From positions 1 through 42,856 of the forward strand of contig QAND01000012.1 in NCBI GenBank assembly GCA_003150225.1: 42,856 nt of DNA. The letters run 5' to 3'. The translations under genes and the position numbers were made by a program. Source of the stretch: Bacillota bacterium. Lineage in GTDB: Bacteria; Bacillota; Clostridia; Christensenellales; QAND01. Below are positions 8,938 through 18,073 of the stretch, piece by piece (within the stretch, counting starts at the first letter, position 1; every line of letters begins with the position of its first letter). The notes under the pieces are model-generated. The model searched no databases and was not told the origin of the DNA. It saw only the letters and a program-made list of their open reading frames with translations.

Positions 8938-8973
8938 AAAAAAGCGGCGGTATGGCCATACCGCCGCTTTTTT
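8938..8973 (-). terminator. Perfect 36-bp palindrome, pgi terminator
   Basis: Positions 8938-8955 (A6, GCGGCGG, TATGG) are followed without a gap by their exact reverse complement at 8956-8973, with T-runs on both strands. It lies 28 bp downstream of the pgi stop codon and ends the operon that begins at 11742. Confidence 0.85.
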
Positions 8974-9001
8974 ACGATTGTATTTTAAGATTCAAACCGC
9001 T

Positions 9002-10393
9002 TTACAGGATGTAAGCGTCATCGGCTTTGGGAGCATTTTCCATTTCCTCCCGTTTGGCCTCATAGCCCTTGCGGCCAAAGAGGGCGTAGGTGGCGTTCTT
9101 TCCTTCCTCAACGCCGGGCTGGTCAAAGGGATATACCCCGCACAGCTCGCCAAAGTAGGCGGTCTCGATGAGGAACAGCTGCAGCAGCTGGCCCAGGGTA
9201 AACTCGTTGACCTCCGGCAGGGTGATGGTCTTATTCATCCGGCCCGCCCGGTTGAGAGCATAACAGGTGGCAAACTGCTCGGTTTTGGTCAATTCGCCCA
9301 TGGTATGGCCCGCCAGGAAGGCGATATCCTCAATCTCCGGGAAGGAGTTAGGAATCACCACGTCGCCCCGATAGTCATCTACGCCGATGACGGTGATGAC
9401 CTTATCATAGGGGCCTTCCACGTAGAGCTGAATCTGGGAATGCTGATCGGTAACGCCCAGAGCTTTGACGGGGGTTTGCCCTACGTTGATTCCCTTGCCG
9501 TAGCCGTTTTTACGGCCCAGGGACTCCGCCCACAGCTGCGCATACCAATCGGCGAAGTATTTGAGAGAGTCGGCATAGGGCATCATGACGGAAACGTTGG
9601 CGCCCTTTTTATAGGCGATGTACTGGAGCGCGCCGTCCATATAGGCCATATTGGTCTTATAGTCGGTACCCTGGCACAGTTCCTCCATATAGGCAGCGCC
9701 GGCCAGAAGGGCTTCGATATCGATACCGGCCACCGCCGCGGCCAACAGGCCCACGGGGGTCAGCTCGCTGAACCGCCCGCCGATGTCGTTGGGGATCACA
9801 AAGGTCTTGTTGCCGTACTGCCGGGCGATCTTCAAAAGGTTGCCTTTTTCCTGGTCGGTGGTGATGACCACATGCTTGCCGATGTCGGCACCCGCCTTTT
9901 TGAGAGCGTCGGCAATCACCATAAACTGGCTCATGGTCTCGCTGGTGGTACCGGATTTACTGATGACGTTGAAACAGGTCTTGTTTAGATCCAGCACGTC
10001 AAGAAGCGCCAGCATCCGCTCGGGATCCACGTTATCCTCCACATAGATGCGGGGATACTTCCGGCCCTCAGGGGTCAGCTCATTGTACCGCAGATGGTTG
10101 AGGGCAGTCTGAACGCACAGGGGGCCCAGAGCGCTGCCGCCGATGCCCAGCACCACGAAGGTATCGAACTCCGCCTGGATGTTCTTGGCGGTAGCAAGGA
10201 TATCCACAGTTACCTCAGGAGCGCGGGTGGGTAGGCTGCGGAAGCCCATATTGGCTTTCTTCTCGGCCATCCGCTGAGCGGCAGCGGCCAGCTCCCCGTC
10301 AAACGCCGCAAGCTCCTCGGGGGTGATTCCCTTATCCCCGATGCGCTGGGACAGCATGTTGTTGTAATCCAGACGAATCTTTTCTTTGCGCAT
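9002..10393 (-). CDS. pgi: Glucose-6-phosphate isomerase
   Basis: This cytoplasmic enzyme interconverts glucose 6-phosphate and fructose 6-phosphate in glycolysis and gluconeogenesis. The 463-residue length fits the shorter Firmicutes form. Sugar-isomerase motifs are present: VLGIGGSALGP at about residues 81-91, the phosphate-binding SKSGTTSETMSQF, GGRFSELTPVGLLAAA, and the C-terminal signature QPGVEEGKN. The ATG at 10393 has AGGAGG 7 bases upstream. It is the last gene of a minus-strand operon with the TIM-barrel protein 36 bp upstream, and ends in a palindromic terminator. Confidence 0.97.
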   Translation of the reverse strand: MRKEKIRLDYNNMLSQRIGDKGITPEELAAFDGELAAAAQRMAEKKANMGFRSLPTRAPEVTVDILATAKNIQAEFDTFVVLGIGGSALGPLCVQTALNHLRYNELTPEGRKYPRIYVEDNVDPERMLALLDVLDLNKTCFNVISKSGTTSETMSQFMVIADALKKAGADIGKHVVITTDQEKGNLLKIARQYGNKTFVIPNDIGGRFSELTPVGLLAAAVAGIDIEALLAGAAYMEELCQGTDYKTNMAYMDGALQYIAYKKGANVSVMMPYADSLKYFADWYAQLWAESLGRKNGYGKGINVGQTPVKALGVTDQHSQIQLYVEGPYDKVITVIGVDDYRGDVVIPNSFPEIEDIAFLAGHTMGELTKTEQFATCYALNRAGRMNKTITLPEVNEFTLGQLLQLFLIETAYFGELCGVYPFDQPGVEEGKNATYALFGRKGYEAKREEMENAPKADDAYIL

Positions 10394-10429
10394 ATGCGTA
10401 CCTCCTGTACTGCCTTTTTATTGATATCA

Positions 10430-11242
10430 TCATTTATTTCGCTCGACCATGGCCGCCAAAGTTCGACAGCTCCGAGCTAGATCATTGTAATCCCCATAGT
10501 CCTGATTGTAAACTTCCAAAACCACATCGCCGTCATATTCCTGAGCACAGAGCCGGGATAGCAGCTCCTCCATGAGTCCAGGCTGCTCCTCCGGCATACA
10601 GGTGGCGATGGATCCATCGTTCCGAACCCGGGTTCCGCATATATGGACATGCCGGAGCTTCTTCCCCATCCGTTCCAGATACGTCCACGGCGTATACCCC
10701 GATTGTACCGCCTGCTTGACATCCAGAGTATAGCCCAAGGTTACGCCATCCACATAAGGATCCAGGGCCTCTAGAGCGCAGGGATCGGACAGCATACACC
10801 AATGAACGTTTTCCAGAGCTAAAAGCACCCCATGATCCGCCGCCATCCGGCCCAGGTCTCCAAGCCGTTTTCCCGCCGCTTCATAGTTGATTCGGCTTCC
10901 CCGCCGGGCTTTTACGATTCCGTGCATCACATAGCATCCGGCGCCCAGAACACGGGCCGCCTCCAACACCCTGCAATATGCCTCCTCTGCCGATCGGCAC
11001 AGCCGATCATGCCGGGAAAAGAGCTGCGGCTCAAACTGGGTGGGCAGAGCATGAACCCCCGCGCAGGCCATTCCATGGTTGTCCAGGATGCTTCGCAGGC
11101 CTCGAACGTACTCCGGCGCGTATTCATACTCCCCTTCCAAGAAGATCTCAACCCGCAAAACTCCCATGCGGCTGAGTACGGCAAGGGCGTCCTCAGTATA
11201 CTCCCGGAGAAACAGGCAAGCGGTGGATACGCCAAACCTCAC
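10430..11242 (-). CDS. TIM-barrel sugar isomerase/endonuclease IV-like protein
   Basis: The 270-residue product looks like a xylose isomerase-like TIM barrel (AP endonuclease 2 family): VRFGVSTACLFLREYTEDAL at the N-terminus, GVHALPTQF, GCYVMHGIVKARRGSRINY, LALENVHWC, TLDVKQAVQSGYTPWTYLE, RHVHICGTR and VVLEVYNQDYGDY. The acidic and histidine residues at strand ends (E in LALENVH, D in TLDVKQ, H in HVHICG, E in LEVYNQD) match the metal-binding pattern. I choose the GTG at 11242 because it overlaps the upstream stop (GTGA) and has GGAGG upstream; the longer frame would run back through the upstream gene. The substrate is unknown; sugar epimerase or isomerase is the best guess. Confidence 0.75.
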   Translation of the reverse strand: MRFGVSTACLFLREYTEDALAVLSRMGVLRVEIFLEGEYEYAPEYVRGLRSILDNHGMACAGVHALPTQFEPQLFSRHDRLCRSAEEAYCRVLEAARVLGAGCYVMHGIVKARRGSRINYEAAGKRLGDLGRMAADHGVLLALENVHWCMLSDPCALEALDPYVDGVTLGYTLDVKQAVQSGYTPWTYLERMGKKLRHVHICGTRVRNDGSIATCMPEEQPGLMEELLSRLCAQEYDGDVVLEVYNQDYGDYNDLARSCRTLAAMVERNK

Positions 11243-11742
11243 GGCCGGGCCTCCGTCTCCGCCCGGTACCGGCACATACAGCAGTATACATAGCTGCTCA
11301 AAAGATTCAACTCCTCCACAAGATCTGCCCGCTTTTCCCCGAAGGCCGCCACTGCCTGCCGTTCCGCCTGCCGAACTTTGGTTCGCAGGAGATTCAGCCA
11401 GCAAAGGGGCTCATCGGCGAGCCGAGCCCCGAAAAAGTGGGGAACGCCAAAGTACGTCATGGGGTCATGGGACATGGCATGGGGCTTCTCGATCAAGGGA
11501 TATGGGCTCTTGTCTAGAGGCGTTCCGCTGTATTCAGCAGCAAAGATGCCATCACACCGGCGAGCCACCTCCCGCGCGCAAACGGCTGGGACGCTGCCAT
11601 CGGGGTACTTTATCGCGATGAGCTGCGCCAGTGCGGACAATTCGTCCAATCCACCCCGGAAGACGATGATGGGATGGTCCTTTGCCGCCCGCTCCCCGCC
11701 CACAAGGCAGGTGGTATGCTGTTGTTTTCTGGTGGATTCCAT
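11239..11742 (-). CDS. EutT-like cobalamin adenosyltransferase domain protein
   Basis: The 167-residue sequence follows the catalytic part of EutT-type ATP:corrinoid adenosyltransferases: HTTCLVGGERAAKDHPIIVF RGGLDEL, then SGTPLDKSPYPLIEKPHAMS, LCWLNLLRTKVRQAE, and ELNLLSSYVYCCM near the end. In E. coli EutT the same order occurs (MTHL..DPRLGFRAVLD, ..GEPLG.., LLNLLRTKVRETE, ALNRLSSTVYVMM). The N-terminal third of EutT with its H...CCxxC metal site is absent. The ATG at 11742 is preceded by AAAAGGGGTG. The stop overlaps the GTG of the TIM-barrel gene, so the two are probably made together. A role in making adenosylcobalamin, for example for the B12-dependent ribonucleotide reductase at 24094, is inference. 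Confidence 0.55.
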   Translation of the reverse strand: MESTRKQQHTTCLVGGERAAKDHPIIVFRGGLDELSALAQLIAIKYPDGSVPAVCAREVARRCDGIFAAEYSGTPLDKSPYPLIEKPHAMSHDPMTYFGVPHFFGARLADEPLCWLNLLRTKVRQAERQAVAAFGEKRADLVEELNLLSSYVYCCMCRYRAETEARP

Positions 11743-11763
11743 GGCCGCACCCCTTTTATTTTC

Positions 11764-11792
11764 ATTATATAACAGATATTCGGCGATAAAAA
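11764..11792 (-). promoter_or_regulatory. Probable promoter of the EutT-like/TIM/pgi operon
   Basis: On the minus strand TATAAT (11769-11764) is preceded at 17 bases by TTTTTA, a weak -35. It sits 22 bases before the chosen ATG at 11742 and supports that start over longer frames. Confidence 0.45.
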
Positions 11793-11901
11793 GCAGCTTT
11801 GCCAAGAAAATTCAATACAGCTTCCCCATCTAAGGCAGCGTTTGGGCGTGTGATCCGTTCATTTTGGGCTTGTCCAATTCCCCAGAGGTGAAAATCCCAA
11901 T

Positions 11902-11933
11902 AAAAAAGGCCGGTACAATTTGTACCGGCCTTT
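11902..11933 (-). terminator. Intrinsic terminator of the ctsR-clpC operon
   Basis: AAAGGCCGGTACAA (11905-11918) pairs with TTGTACCGGCCTTT (11920-11933) around a minimal loop; on the minus strand the T-run is at 11907-11902. It begins 8 bp after the clpC stop. Confidence 0.85.
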
Positions 11934-11940
11934 GGCGTCG

Positions 11941-14415
11941 TTATTCCTCAGAGGCTGGAGCCTCCTCCTGAATCCTTCCGGCTCTCTTCACCGTAAGCTC
12001 TCCATCCTCTGCGGATACCTCCACTATATCGCCCAGGGAAATATGGCCCGCCAGCAGTTCCTCGCTGAGGCGGTCCTCCAGCTTCTGCTGGATGGCACGC
12101 CGCAGGGGCCGGGCGCCGTAGGTGGGATCATACCCCTCCTTGACGAAATAGGCCACGGCGGCATCGTCGAATTTGAGTTCCACATTCCGCTCCCGAAGCC
12201 GCTTGCCAAGGCTGTTCAGCATCAGTCCAGCGATGGACTTGATGTCCTCCTCGGTAAGGCTATGGAACACGATGATATCGTCGATCCGGTTTAGGAACTC
12301 CGGACGGAAGGTGCGCTTTAATTCCTCCATGACGTTTTCCTTCATGGCGTCATAGTCAGCCACGGATTTGGCGTCGTTGTTGGCGCCGAAGCCCATGGTG
12401 CGGTTGCGGCCGATGGAGTGAGCGCCCACGTTGCTGGTCATAATGATGATGGTATTCCGGAAATCCACCGTGCGCCCCTTGCCATCGGTAAGCCGGCCAT
12501 CCTCCAGAATCTGCAGAAGGGTGTTGAACACATCCGGGTGGGCCTTTTCAATCTCATCAAACAGCACCACGCTGTAAGGCCGACGGCGAACCGCCTCGGT
12601 GAGCTGGCCGCCCTCGTCATAGCCCACATAGCCCGGAGGAGACCCGATCATCCGGCTGACGGAGTGCTTCTCCATGTATTCGCTCATATCCAAGCGCACC
12701 ATGGCGTTTTCATCTCCGAACATAGCCTCGGCCAGGGCACGGCTCAATTCGGTCTTGCCCACGCCTGTGGGGCCCAGGAAGATAAAGCTGCCGATGGGAC
12801 GATTGGGCTCCTTCAGCCCCGCCCGGGCACGCCGGATGGCGCGGGATACCGCCACTACGGCCTCCTCTTGACCGATGACCCGCTCATGTAGAATCTTCTC
12901 CAGATTCAAAAGCCGCTGGCTCTCGTCCTCGGTGAGCTTTTTCACCGGGATGCCGGTCCAGGCCGCTACGGTACTGGCGATCTCCTCCTCGGTGACCACC
13001 AGCTCCCGGCTGTCCTGCGCCTCCTGCCAGGCCTTTTTCTTCTCCTCCATCTCTCGGTTCAGTTCCTGTTCCTGATCCCGCATCTGGGCGGCTTTTTCAA
13101 AGTTCTGGCCAACGACAGCCTCCTCCTTCTCCTTGCGGATGGATTCCAGCTTCTGTTCCAACTCCTTCATATCCAAGGGAGCGGTATAGGCGTCGATACG
13201 AACCTTTGCAGCCGCCTCGTCCATCAGGTCGATGGCTTTATCGGGCAGAAAACGATCGGTGATATACCGGTCGGACAGCTCTACCGCCGCCACGATGGCG
13301 TCGTCCTGAATCTTTACCTTATGATGGGCTTCGTACCGGTCCCGGATCCCCTTTAGAATCTCGATGGCCTCCTCCCGGCTGGGCTCTCCCACCGTCACCG
13401 GCTGGAACCGGCGCTGGAGGGCGGCGTCCTTCTCAATGTGCTTGCGGTATTCATCAAAGGTGGTGGCGCCGATGCATTGCATCTCTCCACGAGCCAAAGC
13501 GGGCTTCAGGATATTGGCGGCGTCCATGGCCCCTTCGGCGGAGCCGGCGCCGATGATGTTGTGCAGCTCATCGATGAACAGGATCACGTTACCGGCGCGG
13601 GTGGCCTCCTCCATGACGGCCTTAAGGCGTTCCTCAAACTCACCCCGGTACTTGGCACCGGCCAGCATGCCGGCCAGATCCAGAGAGATGATCCGCTTGT
13701 TTTTCAGGCTTTCAGGGATGTTGCCCGCTACGATGCGTTGGGCCAACCCCTCCACCACAGCGCTTTTCCCCACGCCGGGTTCGCCGATCAAAACGGGATT
13801 GTTCTTGGTACGGCGGCTTAAAATCTGGATGATCCGCTCCACCTCGTTTTCCCGGCCGATGACGGGATCCAAAGCCCCCTCCCGAGCCATCTGGGTGAAA
13901 TCCTTGCCATAGTCCTTTAGAACCTTAAACTCCTCGCCGCCAGGGGCGCCTGCCTCTCCTTGCGGCGCGCCGCCCGCGGTAGGGGCGATGTTCTGCAGGA
14001 TCTGTACATTCATGGTGTTGAGGTTCACTCCCATCTCCATGAGCAGCCGGGCGGCGATGCCGTCTGACTCCCGCAGGATGGCCAGCAAAATGTGCTCCGA
14101 CCCCACATAGCTATGGCCCAGAGAACGGGCCAAGGCCACGCTCATCTGTAGCACCCGCTTGGTGCGGGGGGTATAGTCAAACGCCTGGGTAAATACCCCG
14201 TCCCCCTGGCCCACCAGCCGATAGACCAGATCCTGAACCCGTTCCGGGGTGATGTCGTTTTCGCGAAATACCTTTGCGGTAACCCCTTCCTCCGCCTTTG
14301 CCAGGCCCAGCAGCACATGCTCCGTACCCACATAGTTATGTCCCAGCTTCTTTGCCTCTTCCTGGGCAATCGCAAGGGCTTTCTGGGCGCCCTCGGTAAA
14401 CCGTTCGTATTCCAT
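11941..14415 (-). CDS. clpC: ClpC, Hsp100 ATPase of the Clp protease
   Basis: ClpC unfolds substrates, including McsB-phosphorylated proteins, and feeds them to ClpP. The 824-residue protein has the expected order: double Clp-N repeat (residues 1-145, with [20 protein letters not shown]), first AAA+ module with GEPGVGKSA at 211-219, a UVR-containing middle domain ([20 protein letters not shown]), second AAA+ with [14 protein letters not shown], and a D2-small domain ending in an acidic tail. The [16 protein letters not shown] segment is a pore loop of the second ring. The ATG has GAGGTGAAAGGAT upstream and follows mcsB by 13 bp. It is the last gene of ctsR-mcsA-mcsB-clpC. Confidence 0.97.
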   Translation of the reverse strand: MEYERFTEGAQKALAIAQEEAKKLGHNYVGTEHVLLGLAKAEEGVTAKVFRENDITPERVQDLVYRLVGQGDGVFTQAFDYTPRTKRVLQMSVALARSLGHSYVGSEHILLAILRESDGIAARLLMEMGVNLNTMNVQILQNIAPTAGGAPQGEAGAPGGEEFKVLKDYGKDFTQMAREGALDPVIGRENEVERIIQILSRRTKNNPVLIGEPGVGKSAVVEGLAQRIVAGNIPESLKNKRIISLDLAGMLAGAKYRGEFEERLKAVMEEATRAGNVILFIDELHNIIGAGSAEGAMDAANILKPALARGEMQCIGATTFDEYRKHIEKDAALQRRFQPVTVGEPSREEAIEILKGIRDRYEAHHKVKIQDDAIVAAVELSDRYITDRFLPDKAIDLMDEAAAKVRIDAYTAPLDMKELEQKLESIRKEKEEAVVGQNFEKAAQMRDQEQELNREMEEKKKAWQEAQDSRELVVTEEEIASTVAAWTGIPVKKLTEDESQRLLNLEKILHERVIGQEEAVVAVSRAIRRARAGLKEPNRPIGSFIFLGPTGVGKTELSRALAEAMFGDENAMVRLDMSEYMEKHSVSRMIGSPPGYVGYDEGGQLTEAVRRRPYSVVLFDEIEKAHPDVFNTLLQILEDGRLTDGKGRTVDFRNTIIIMTSNVGAHSIGRNRTMGFGANNDAKSVADYDAMKENVMEELKRTFRPEFLNRIDDIIVFHSLTEEDIKSIAGLMLNSLGKRLRERNVELKFDDAAVAYFVKEGYDPTYGARPLRRAIQQKLEDRLSEELLAGHISLGDIVEVSAEDGELTVKRAGRIQEEAPASEE

Positions 14416-14428
14416 ATCCTTTCACCTC

Positions 14429-15421
14429 TTACTTCTGTTTTTCCTGTTCCATGGAGACCAATAGATTGCGGACGGCCTCCGCACGTCTGGCGTCCACCGG
14501 CATTTCCTGGTTCCAGTCCCCCAGGTTGAGTTGGGAGGGCTGGCCGGCGTTCAAAATTTCTTTCATCCCGCGGGCGGAAAGCCCTTGTTCCTCGGCCCCC
14601 ATCATGCAATCGCTCCACAGTCCCATAAATTCCTCATAGGACAAGCGGCGGGCATACCGCAGGATGCCGTAGGCCCGGCCCATGCGGTCCGAAAGGGCCA
14701 GTCCCGATGAGCGCATCAGGGCAGCTCGGGTCTCCTCCTCCCGCTCCATGATCCACAAAGCGGTTTCCTTCACCTGCTTGGCAATGTTCTCCTCGGTGAT
14801 ACCCAGGGTAACGCTGTTGGATAGCTGGTATAATTGACCCAAGGCCGCGCTGCCCTCCCCGTACATTCCCCGAACAGCAATGCCGTGCTTGGAGAGCTCC
14901 TGCTGCAGTTCCCGCATCCGTCCCGTCATGGTAAGGGCGGGCAGATGCAGCATGACGCTGACCCGGAGCCCCGTGCCCACATTGGTGGGACAAGCGGTGA
15001 GGTATCCTAAAAGACGATCCTGGGCATAGGACAGCTTCTTCCCTAAAAGCTCATCCATCTGAAGGGCGGTGGACAGGGCTTTCTCCACGCTGAGCCCATC
15101 GGAAAAGCTCTGGATCCTAAGGTGATCCTCCTCGCCGATCATCACCGAGATCCGCTCATCCCGGGAGATCATAGCGGCCCCCTGCCGATTCTTCATCAGG
15201 TCGGGGCTGATAAGGTGTTTCTCCATCAGCGCCCGCTTCTGGTCGGGATCCAGATCCTTCATGGCATAGAGGGTAAAATCCGTTCCAGAGAGAGCCTCCC
15301 GAACCTGGTTCAATACCTTTTCCTCATCATAGCCCGACATCTTCCGGGAAAAGGGAATGCCAAAGAGGTTCCGTGCCAGCCGTGCCCTGGAGGAGACGGC
15401 CAGGTATTCATCATTACGCAT
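14429..15421 (-). CDS. mcsB: Protein-arginine kinase McsB
   Basis: McsB phosphorylates arginine residues, marking proteins for ClpCP and inactivating CtsR under stress. The 330-residue product shows the guanidino-kinase fold motifs: SSRARLARNLFGIPFS at the start, GEEDHLRIQSFSDGLS, CPTNVGTGLRVSVMLHLPAL, and GSAALGQLYQLSNSVTLGIT with the catalytic glutamate shortly after. The length is slightly under that of B. subtilis McsB (363). The ATG lies inside the end of mcsA (8-bp overlap), which indicates coupled translation with its activator. Confidence 0.95.
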   Translation of the reverse strand: MRNDEYLAVSSRARLARNLFGIPFSRKMSGYDEEKVLNQVREALSGTDFTLYAMKDLDPDQKRALMEKHLISPDLMKNRQGAAMISRDERISVMIGEEDHLRIQSFSDGLSVEKALSTALQMDELLGKKLSYAQDRLLGYLTACPTNVGTGLRVSVMLHLPALTMTGRMRELQQELSKHGIAVRGMYGEGSAALGQLYQLSNSVTLGITEENIAKQVKETALWIMEREEETRAALMRSSGLALSDRMGRAYGILRYARRLSYEEFMGLWSDCMMGAEEQGLSARGMKEILNAGQPSQLNLGDWNQEMPVDARRAEAVRNLLVSMEQEKQK

Positions 15422-15905
15422 CCTTCTCCCTCCCTTCTAGTTCCTTGATCTTATCCCGCAGCTGAGCGGCATACTCATACCGCTCCTCTCGGATGGCTTT
15501 TTCCAGCTCTCCCCTAAGGCTGGTCAGCTCATCCACCGGCTGGGTAGCTGGAGCACCCTCCGCCGGAGCGGTGCGCCCCACGTGGGCGGTACTGCCGTGG
15601 ATGGCGGAAATCATGGGCATCAGCTCCGCTGAAAACGCCTTATAGCAATCGGCGCAGCCCAGCATCCCAGTGCGCTTAAACTCCCCGTAAGACATCCCAC
15701 AGGTGGGGCAGGTCTGCCCCCGATCCGTCCGAATTCCCGAAAGGGACTGAAACATATCCGAGAGGGAGAAGGGGGACATATAGGCCCCTAGGCTCTGGGC
15801 GCAGTCGGCGCATACGTGGATCTCCTTATAATCGCCGTTGACCATCTGCGCCATATGGACGGTGGCTTCCTTTTGTTTACAACGTTCACAGATCATCTCG
15901 TTCAC
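15414..15905 (-). CDS. mcsA: McsA, activator of McsB
   Basis: The 163-residue protein carries the zinc-binding cysteine pairs of McsA: CERC (residues 6-9), CADC (about 32), CPTC (about 66) and CADC (about 84). A C-terminal UVR motif follows (LRGELEKAIREERYEYAAQL). In Bacillus McsA activates the arginine kinase McsB and modulates CtsR. It overlaps ctsR at its start (ATGA) and mcsB at its end, as in the canonical operon. Confidence 0.95.
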   Translation of the reverse strand: MNEMICERCKQKEATVHMAQMVNGDYKEIHVCADCAQSLGAYMSPFSLSDMFQSLSGIRTDRGQTCPTCGMSYGEFKRTGMLGCADCYKAFSAELMPMISAIHGSTAHVGRTAPAEGAPATQPVDELTSLRGELEKAIREERYEYAAQLRDKIKELEGREKDA

Positions 15906-16363
15906 CCCTGATTTCCTATGATGGCAAGTACCATGTGTTGGAAGGTCCTCGCTCTTATTCTATCCCGTTCCTCCCCGGGAATTCCCGGGAAGTTGTCATC
16001 CAGGAGAGCGGCATCCATGGCCCGGGCGGTTTCCGGGCTCACGGCCCCGTTCTCCAGCAGCCGCCGGATGATCAAGGTCCCGTTCCGTTTGGAGAGCCGG
16101 TCCCCAATTTGCTCCTTTAGCATGGCCATCAGATCCCGATCGCTATCGTCCAGCCGAATGATGCGGATATAGCCGCCCCCGCCCCGCCGGCTCTCCACCA
16201 CATATCCCTGCTGGGAGGTAAACCGGGTAGAGATCACATAGTTGATCTGAGAGGGCGCGCATTGGAATTGAGAGGCCAGCTTGTTCCGCTGGAGCTCCGC
16301 TTCCCCGTCCTCGGCCATCAGCTCCATGATGAACCGCTCGATGGTATCGCTTAGCTGTGACAT
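15902..16363 (-). CDS. ctsR: CtsR, repressor of class III heat-shock genes
   Basis: CtsR is a dimeric winged-helix repressor that is released from DNA at high temperature and by McsB. The 153-residue product has the DNA-binding N-domain (LSDTIERFIMELMAEDGEAE, NKLASQFQCAPSQINYVIST) and the conserved glycine-rich wing RRGGGGYIRIIRL, the thermosensing loop. The C-terminal domain covers about residues 75-150. I start at the ATG at 16363, which has AGGAG 8 bases upstream; an in-frame GTG at 16372 is too close to that site. Autoregulation is supported by the CtsR box directly upstream. Confidence 0.95.
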   Translation of the reverse strand: MSQLSDTIERFIMELMAEDGEAELQRNKLASQFQCAPSQINYVISTRFTSQQGYVVESRRGGGGYIRIIRLDDSDRDLMAMLKEQIGDRLSKRNGTLIIRRLLENGAVSPETARAMDAALLDDNFPGIPGEERDRIRARTFQHMVLAIIGNQG

Positions 16364-16385
16364 CCTGACCACTCCTGTCTTTAAC

Positions 16386-16402
16386 TTTGACTTTCTTTGA
16401 CT
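16386..16402 (-). promoter_or_regulatory. CtsR operator
   Basis: The minus strand reads AGTCAAAGAAAGTCAAA, an exact match to the CtsR heptad tandem repeat (RGTCAAANANRGTCAAA). It lies between the -10 element and the ctsR ribosome binding site, the usual place for autorepression. Confidence 0.93.
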
Positions 16403-16411
16403 TTTATCTAT

Positions 16412-16439
16412 ATTATATGCAGTTTTTTCCCAAATGCAA
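16412..16439 (-). promoter_or_regulatory. SigA-type promoter of the ctsR operon
   Basis: TATAAT on the minus strand (16417-16412) is preceded by TTGCAT (16439-16434) at 16 bases. The -10 is perfect and the -35 weak. Transcription would start around 16405, directly at the CtsR box. Confidence 0.6.
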
Positions 16440-16495
16440 GCCCTTTTTTCATTTTTTTACAACTATTTTTTCTTCCGAATCCACCCCCATTCCCC

Positions 16496-16543
16496 TTTAC
16501 TTTTTCGTCCTTCCTGGATATACTAAATACGAACAAATGTTCT
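16496..16543 (+). promoter_or_regulatory. dinB promoter with LexA (SOS) box
   Basis: TTTACT (16496-16501), 17 bases, and TATACT (16519-16524) form a promoter. CGAACAAATGTTCT at 16530-16543 matches 13 of 14 positions of the Gram-positive LexA/DinR consensus CGAACRNRYGTTYC and covers the likely transcription start. DNA damage control of the polymerase downstream follows from this. Confidence 0.88.
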
Positions 16544-16562
16544 TATTATTGGAGTGAGTTTT

Positions 16563-17807
16563 ATGGACCGGGTGATTCTGCACTGCGACCTCAACAATTT
16601 CTACGCCTCGGTGGAGTGCCTCTACCACCCGGAGCTCCGGGAATTTCCGGTGGCAGTCTGCGGCGATACCGACCAGCGCCACGGCATTGTACTGGCTAAA
16701 AACCAGATCGCCCGGAGCTTCGGGGTAAAGACAGGGGAAGTCATCTACCAGGCCATGGACAAATGCCCCAAGCTAATTACCATCCGGCCGAACATGGCCC
16801 TCTATCAGAAATTTTCCCGGCTGGTGAACGACGTCTATCGCCGATATAGCGACCGAATCCAGCCCTTCAGCATCGACGAAAGCTGGATCGACCTTACCCA
16901 TGGGGTCTCCTCCTTTGCGGAAGGGGTTCAAAAGGCCCAGGAAATTCGTCGTACCGTCCGTGAGGAGCTGGGCATTACCCTTTCCATCGGAGTTTCCTTT
17001 AATAAAATCTTCGCCAAACTGGGCAGCGACCTACAAAAACCCGATGCCGTTACCCCCATTCCCCGGGAGCGGTTCCAGGAGATCATCTGGCCGCTTCCCT
17101 GCCGGGAACTTCTCTATGTAGGCCCAGTCACGGAGAAAAAGCTTCTGCGGGTGGGTATCCGCACCATTGGGGAAATCGCCCAGGCGGGCCCCGCCTTTCT
17201 GCAGTCGGTACTGGGCAAATGGGGCGTCACCATCTACGCCTTCGCCATGGGGCTGGACGATTCCCCCGTACACCTGGACGGCGCGATGGATGCCGCCAAG
17301 AGCGTGGGCAACAGCACCACCACTCCCAGGGATATCGCCACCATGGAGGACGCCCGGCAGGTAGTCTACATGCTGTCCGACAGCGTAGCCCAGCGGCTGC
17401 GGCAAAAATCCATGGTAGGCAAGCTGGTACAGATTTCCCTAAAGGACACAGGCCTCTGTGTCATAGAGCGCCAGGCATCTCTGATGGAACCTACCTGCGC
17501 CTGCTCTCCCATCGCCGACCTCGCAATGGAGCTGGTGGAACAAAATTGGAGCTGTAGCACGCCCCTTCGAGCCATCGGCGTACGGGTGGCCGATCTCTCC
17601 TTTTTATCCAGCGGACGCCAGGCCACCTTCTCCTCCCCCCGACTGGAACGCCAGGAGCGGCTGGACCATTGTATAGACAGCCTACGCCAGCGTTTTGGGC
17701 AGAGTTGCGTCGCCCGGGGTGTATTGCTGATGGACCCCTCCCTCAACATCAGCCCCATTGAGGACAATACCGTCCATCCCACCAGTTTCTTTAAAGGGGT
17801 GATGTAG
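16563..17807 (+). CDS. dinB: Y-family DNA polymerase (Pol IV/UvrX-like)
   Basis: This translesion polymerase copies past damaged bases. The 414-residue product has the palm signature ILHCDLNNFYASVECLYHPE (catalytic Asp9), the loop PVAVCGD, AKNQIARSFGVKTGE, and the second acidic pair in PFSIDESWIDLT. The thumb helix-hairpin-helix region (LPCRELLYVGPVTEKKLLRV) and a little-finger domain follow. It could be closer to the B. subtilis UvrX/YqjW branch than to DinB proper. The ATG at 16563 has GGAG 8 bases upstream; a GTG at 16554 overlaps that site. A LexA box lies upstream and a 76-aa partner one base downstream. Confidence 0.93.
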   Translation: MDRVILHCDLNNFYASVECLYHPELREFPVAVCGDTDQRHGIVLAKNQIARSFGVKTGEVIYQAMDKCPKLITIRPNMALYQKFSRLVNDVYRRYSDRIQPFSIDESWIDLTHGVSSFAEGVQKAQEIRRTVREELGITLSIGVSFNKIFAKLGSDLQKPDAVTPIPRERFQEIIWPLPCRELLYVGPVTEKKLLRVGIRTIGEIAQAGPAFLQSVLGKWGVTIYAFAMGLDDSPVHLDGAMDAAKSVGNSTTTPRDIATMEDARQVVYMLSDSVAQRLRQKSMVGKLVQISLKDTGLCVIERQASLMEPTCACSPIADLAMELVEQNWSCSTPLRAIGVRVADLSFLSSGRQATFSSPRLERQERLDHCIDSLRQRFGQSCVARGVLLMDPSLNISPIEDNTVHPTSFFKGVM

Positions 17808-17808
17808 C

Positions 17809-18039
17809 ATGCCGGAATATATCGACGTCATCGCCTGCTTCAACACCGCCGGGGAGATTACCCCGCTCTTTCTCAACATCCAAGATCGGCGGCTCCGAGT
17901 GGACCGAGTTACCGATGTACGGCCGGCCGCCAGCCTCAAGTCGGGAGGGCGGGGCATACGCTATACCTGTTTGGTGCATGGCCGATCCATCTGGCTCTAT
18001 TTGGATGAAGCCCGATGGTTCTGGGAGCCCTGTGAGTAG
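17809..18039 (+). CDS. Small partner protein of the Y-family polymerase
   Basis: The 76-residue protein starts one base after the polymerase stop, with AAAGGGGTG upstream inside the end of that gene, so it belongs to the SOS operon. It reads PLFLNIQDRRLRVDRVTDVR, then GIRYTCLVHGRSIWLYLDEA and RWFWEPCE, a small beta-rich fold. The pattern (core strand, V-rich strand, aromatic end with ...Y.D...W) recalls the small DUF6504-type proteins encoded beside Y-family polymerases in other phyla, but that resemblance is only visual. The function is unknown. Confidence 0.75.
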   Translation: MPEYIDVIACFNTAGEITPLFLNIQDRRLRVDRVTDVRPAASLKSGGRGIRYTCLVHGRSIWLYLDEARWFWEPCE

Positions 18040-18073
18040 CCTTTTGTCCCGGCTTCATTTCCGCCAAAACATC

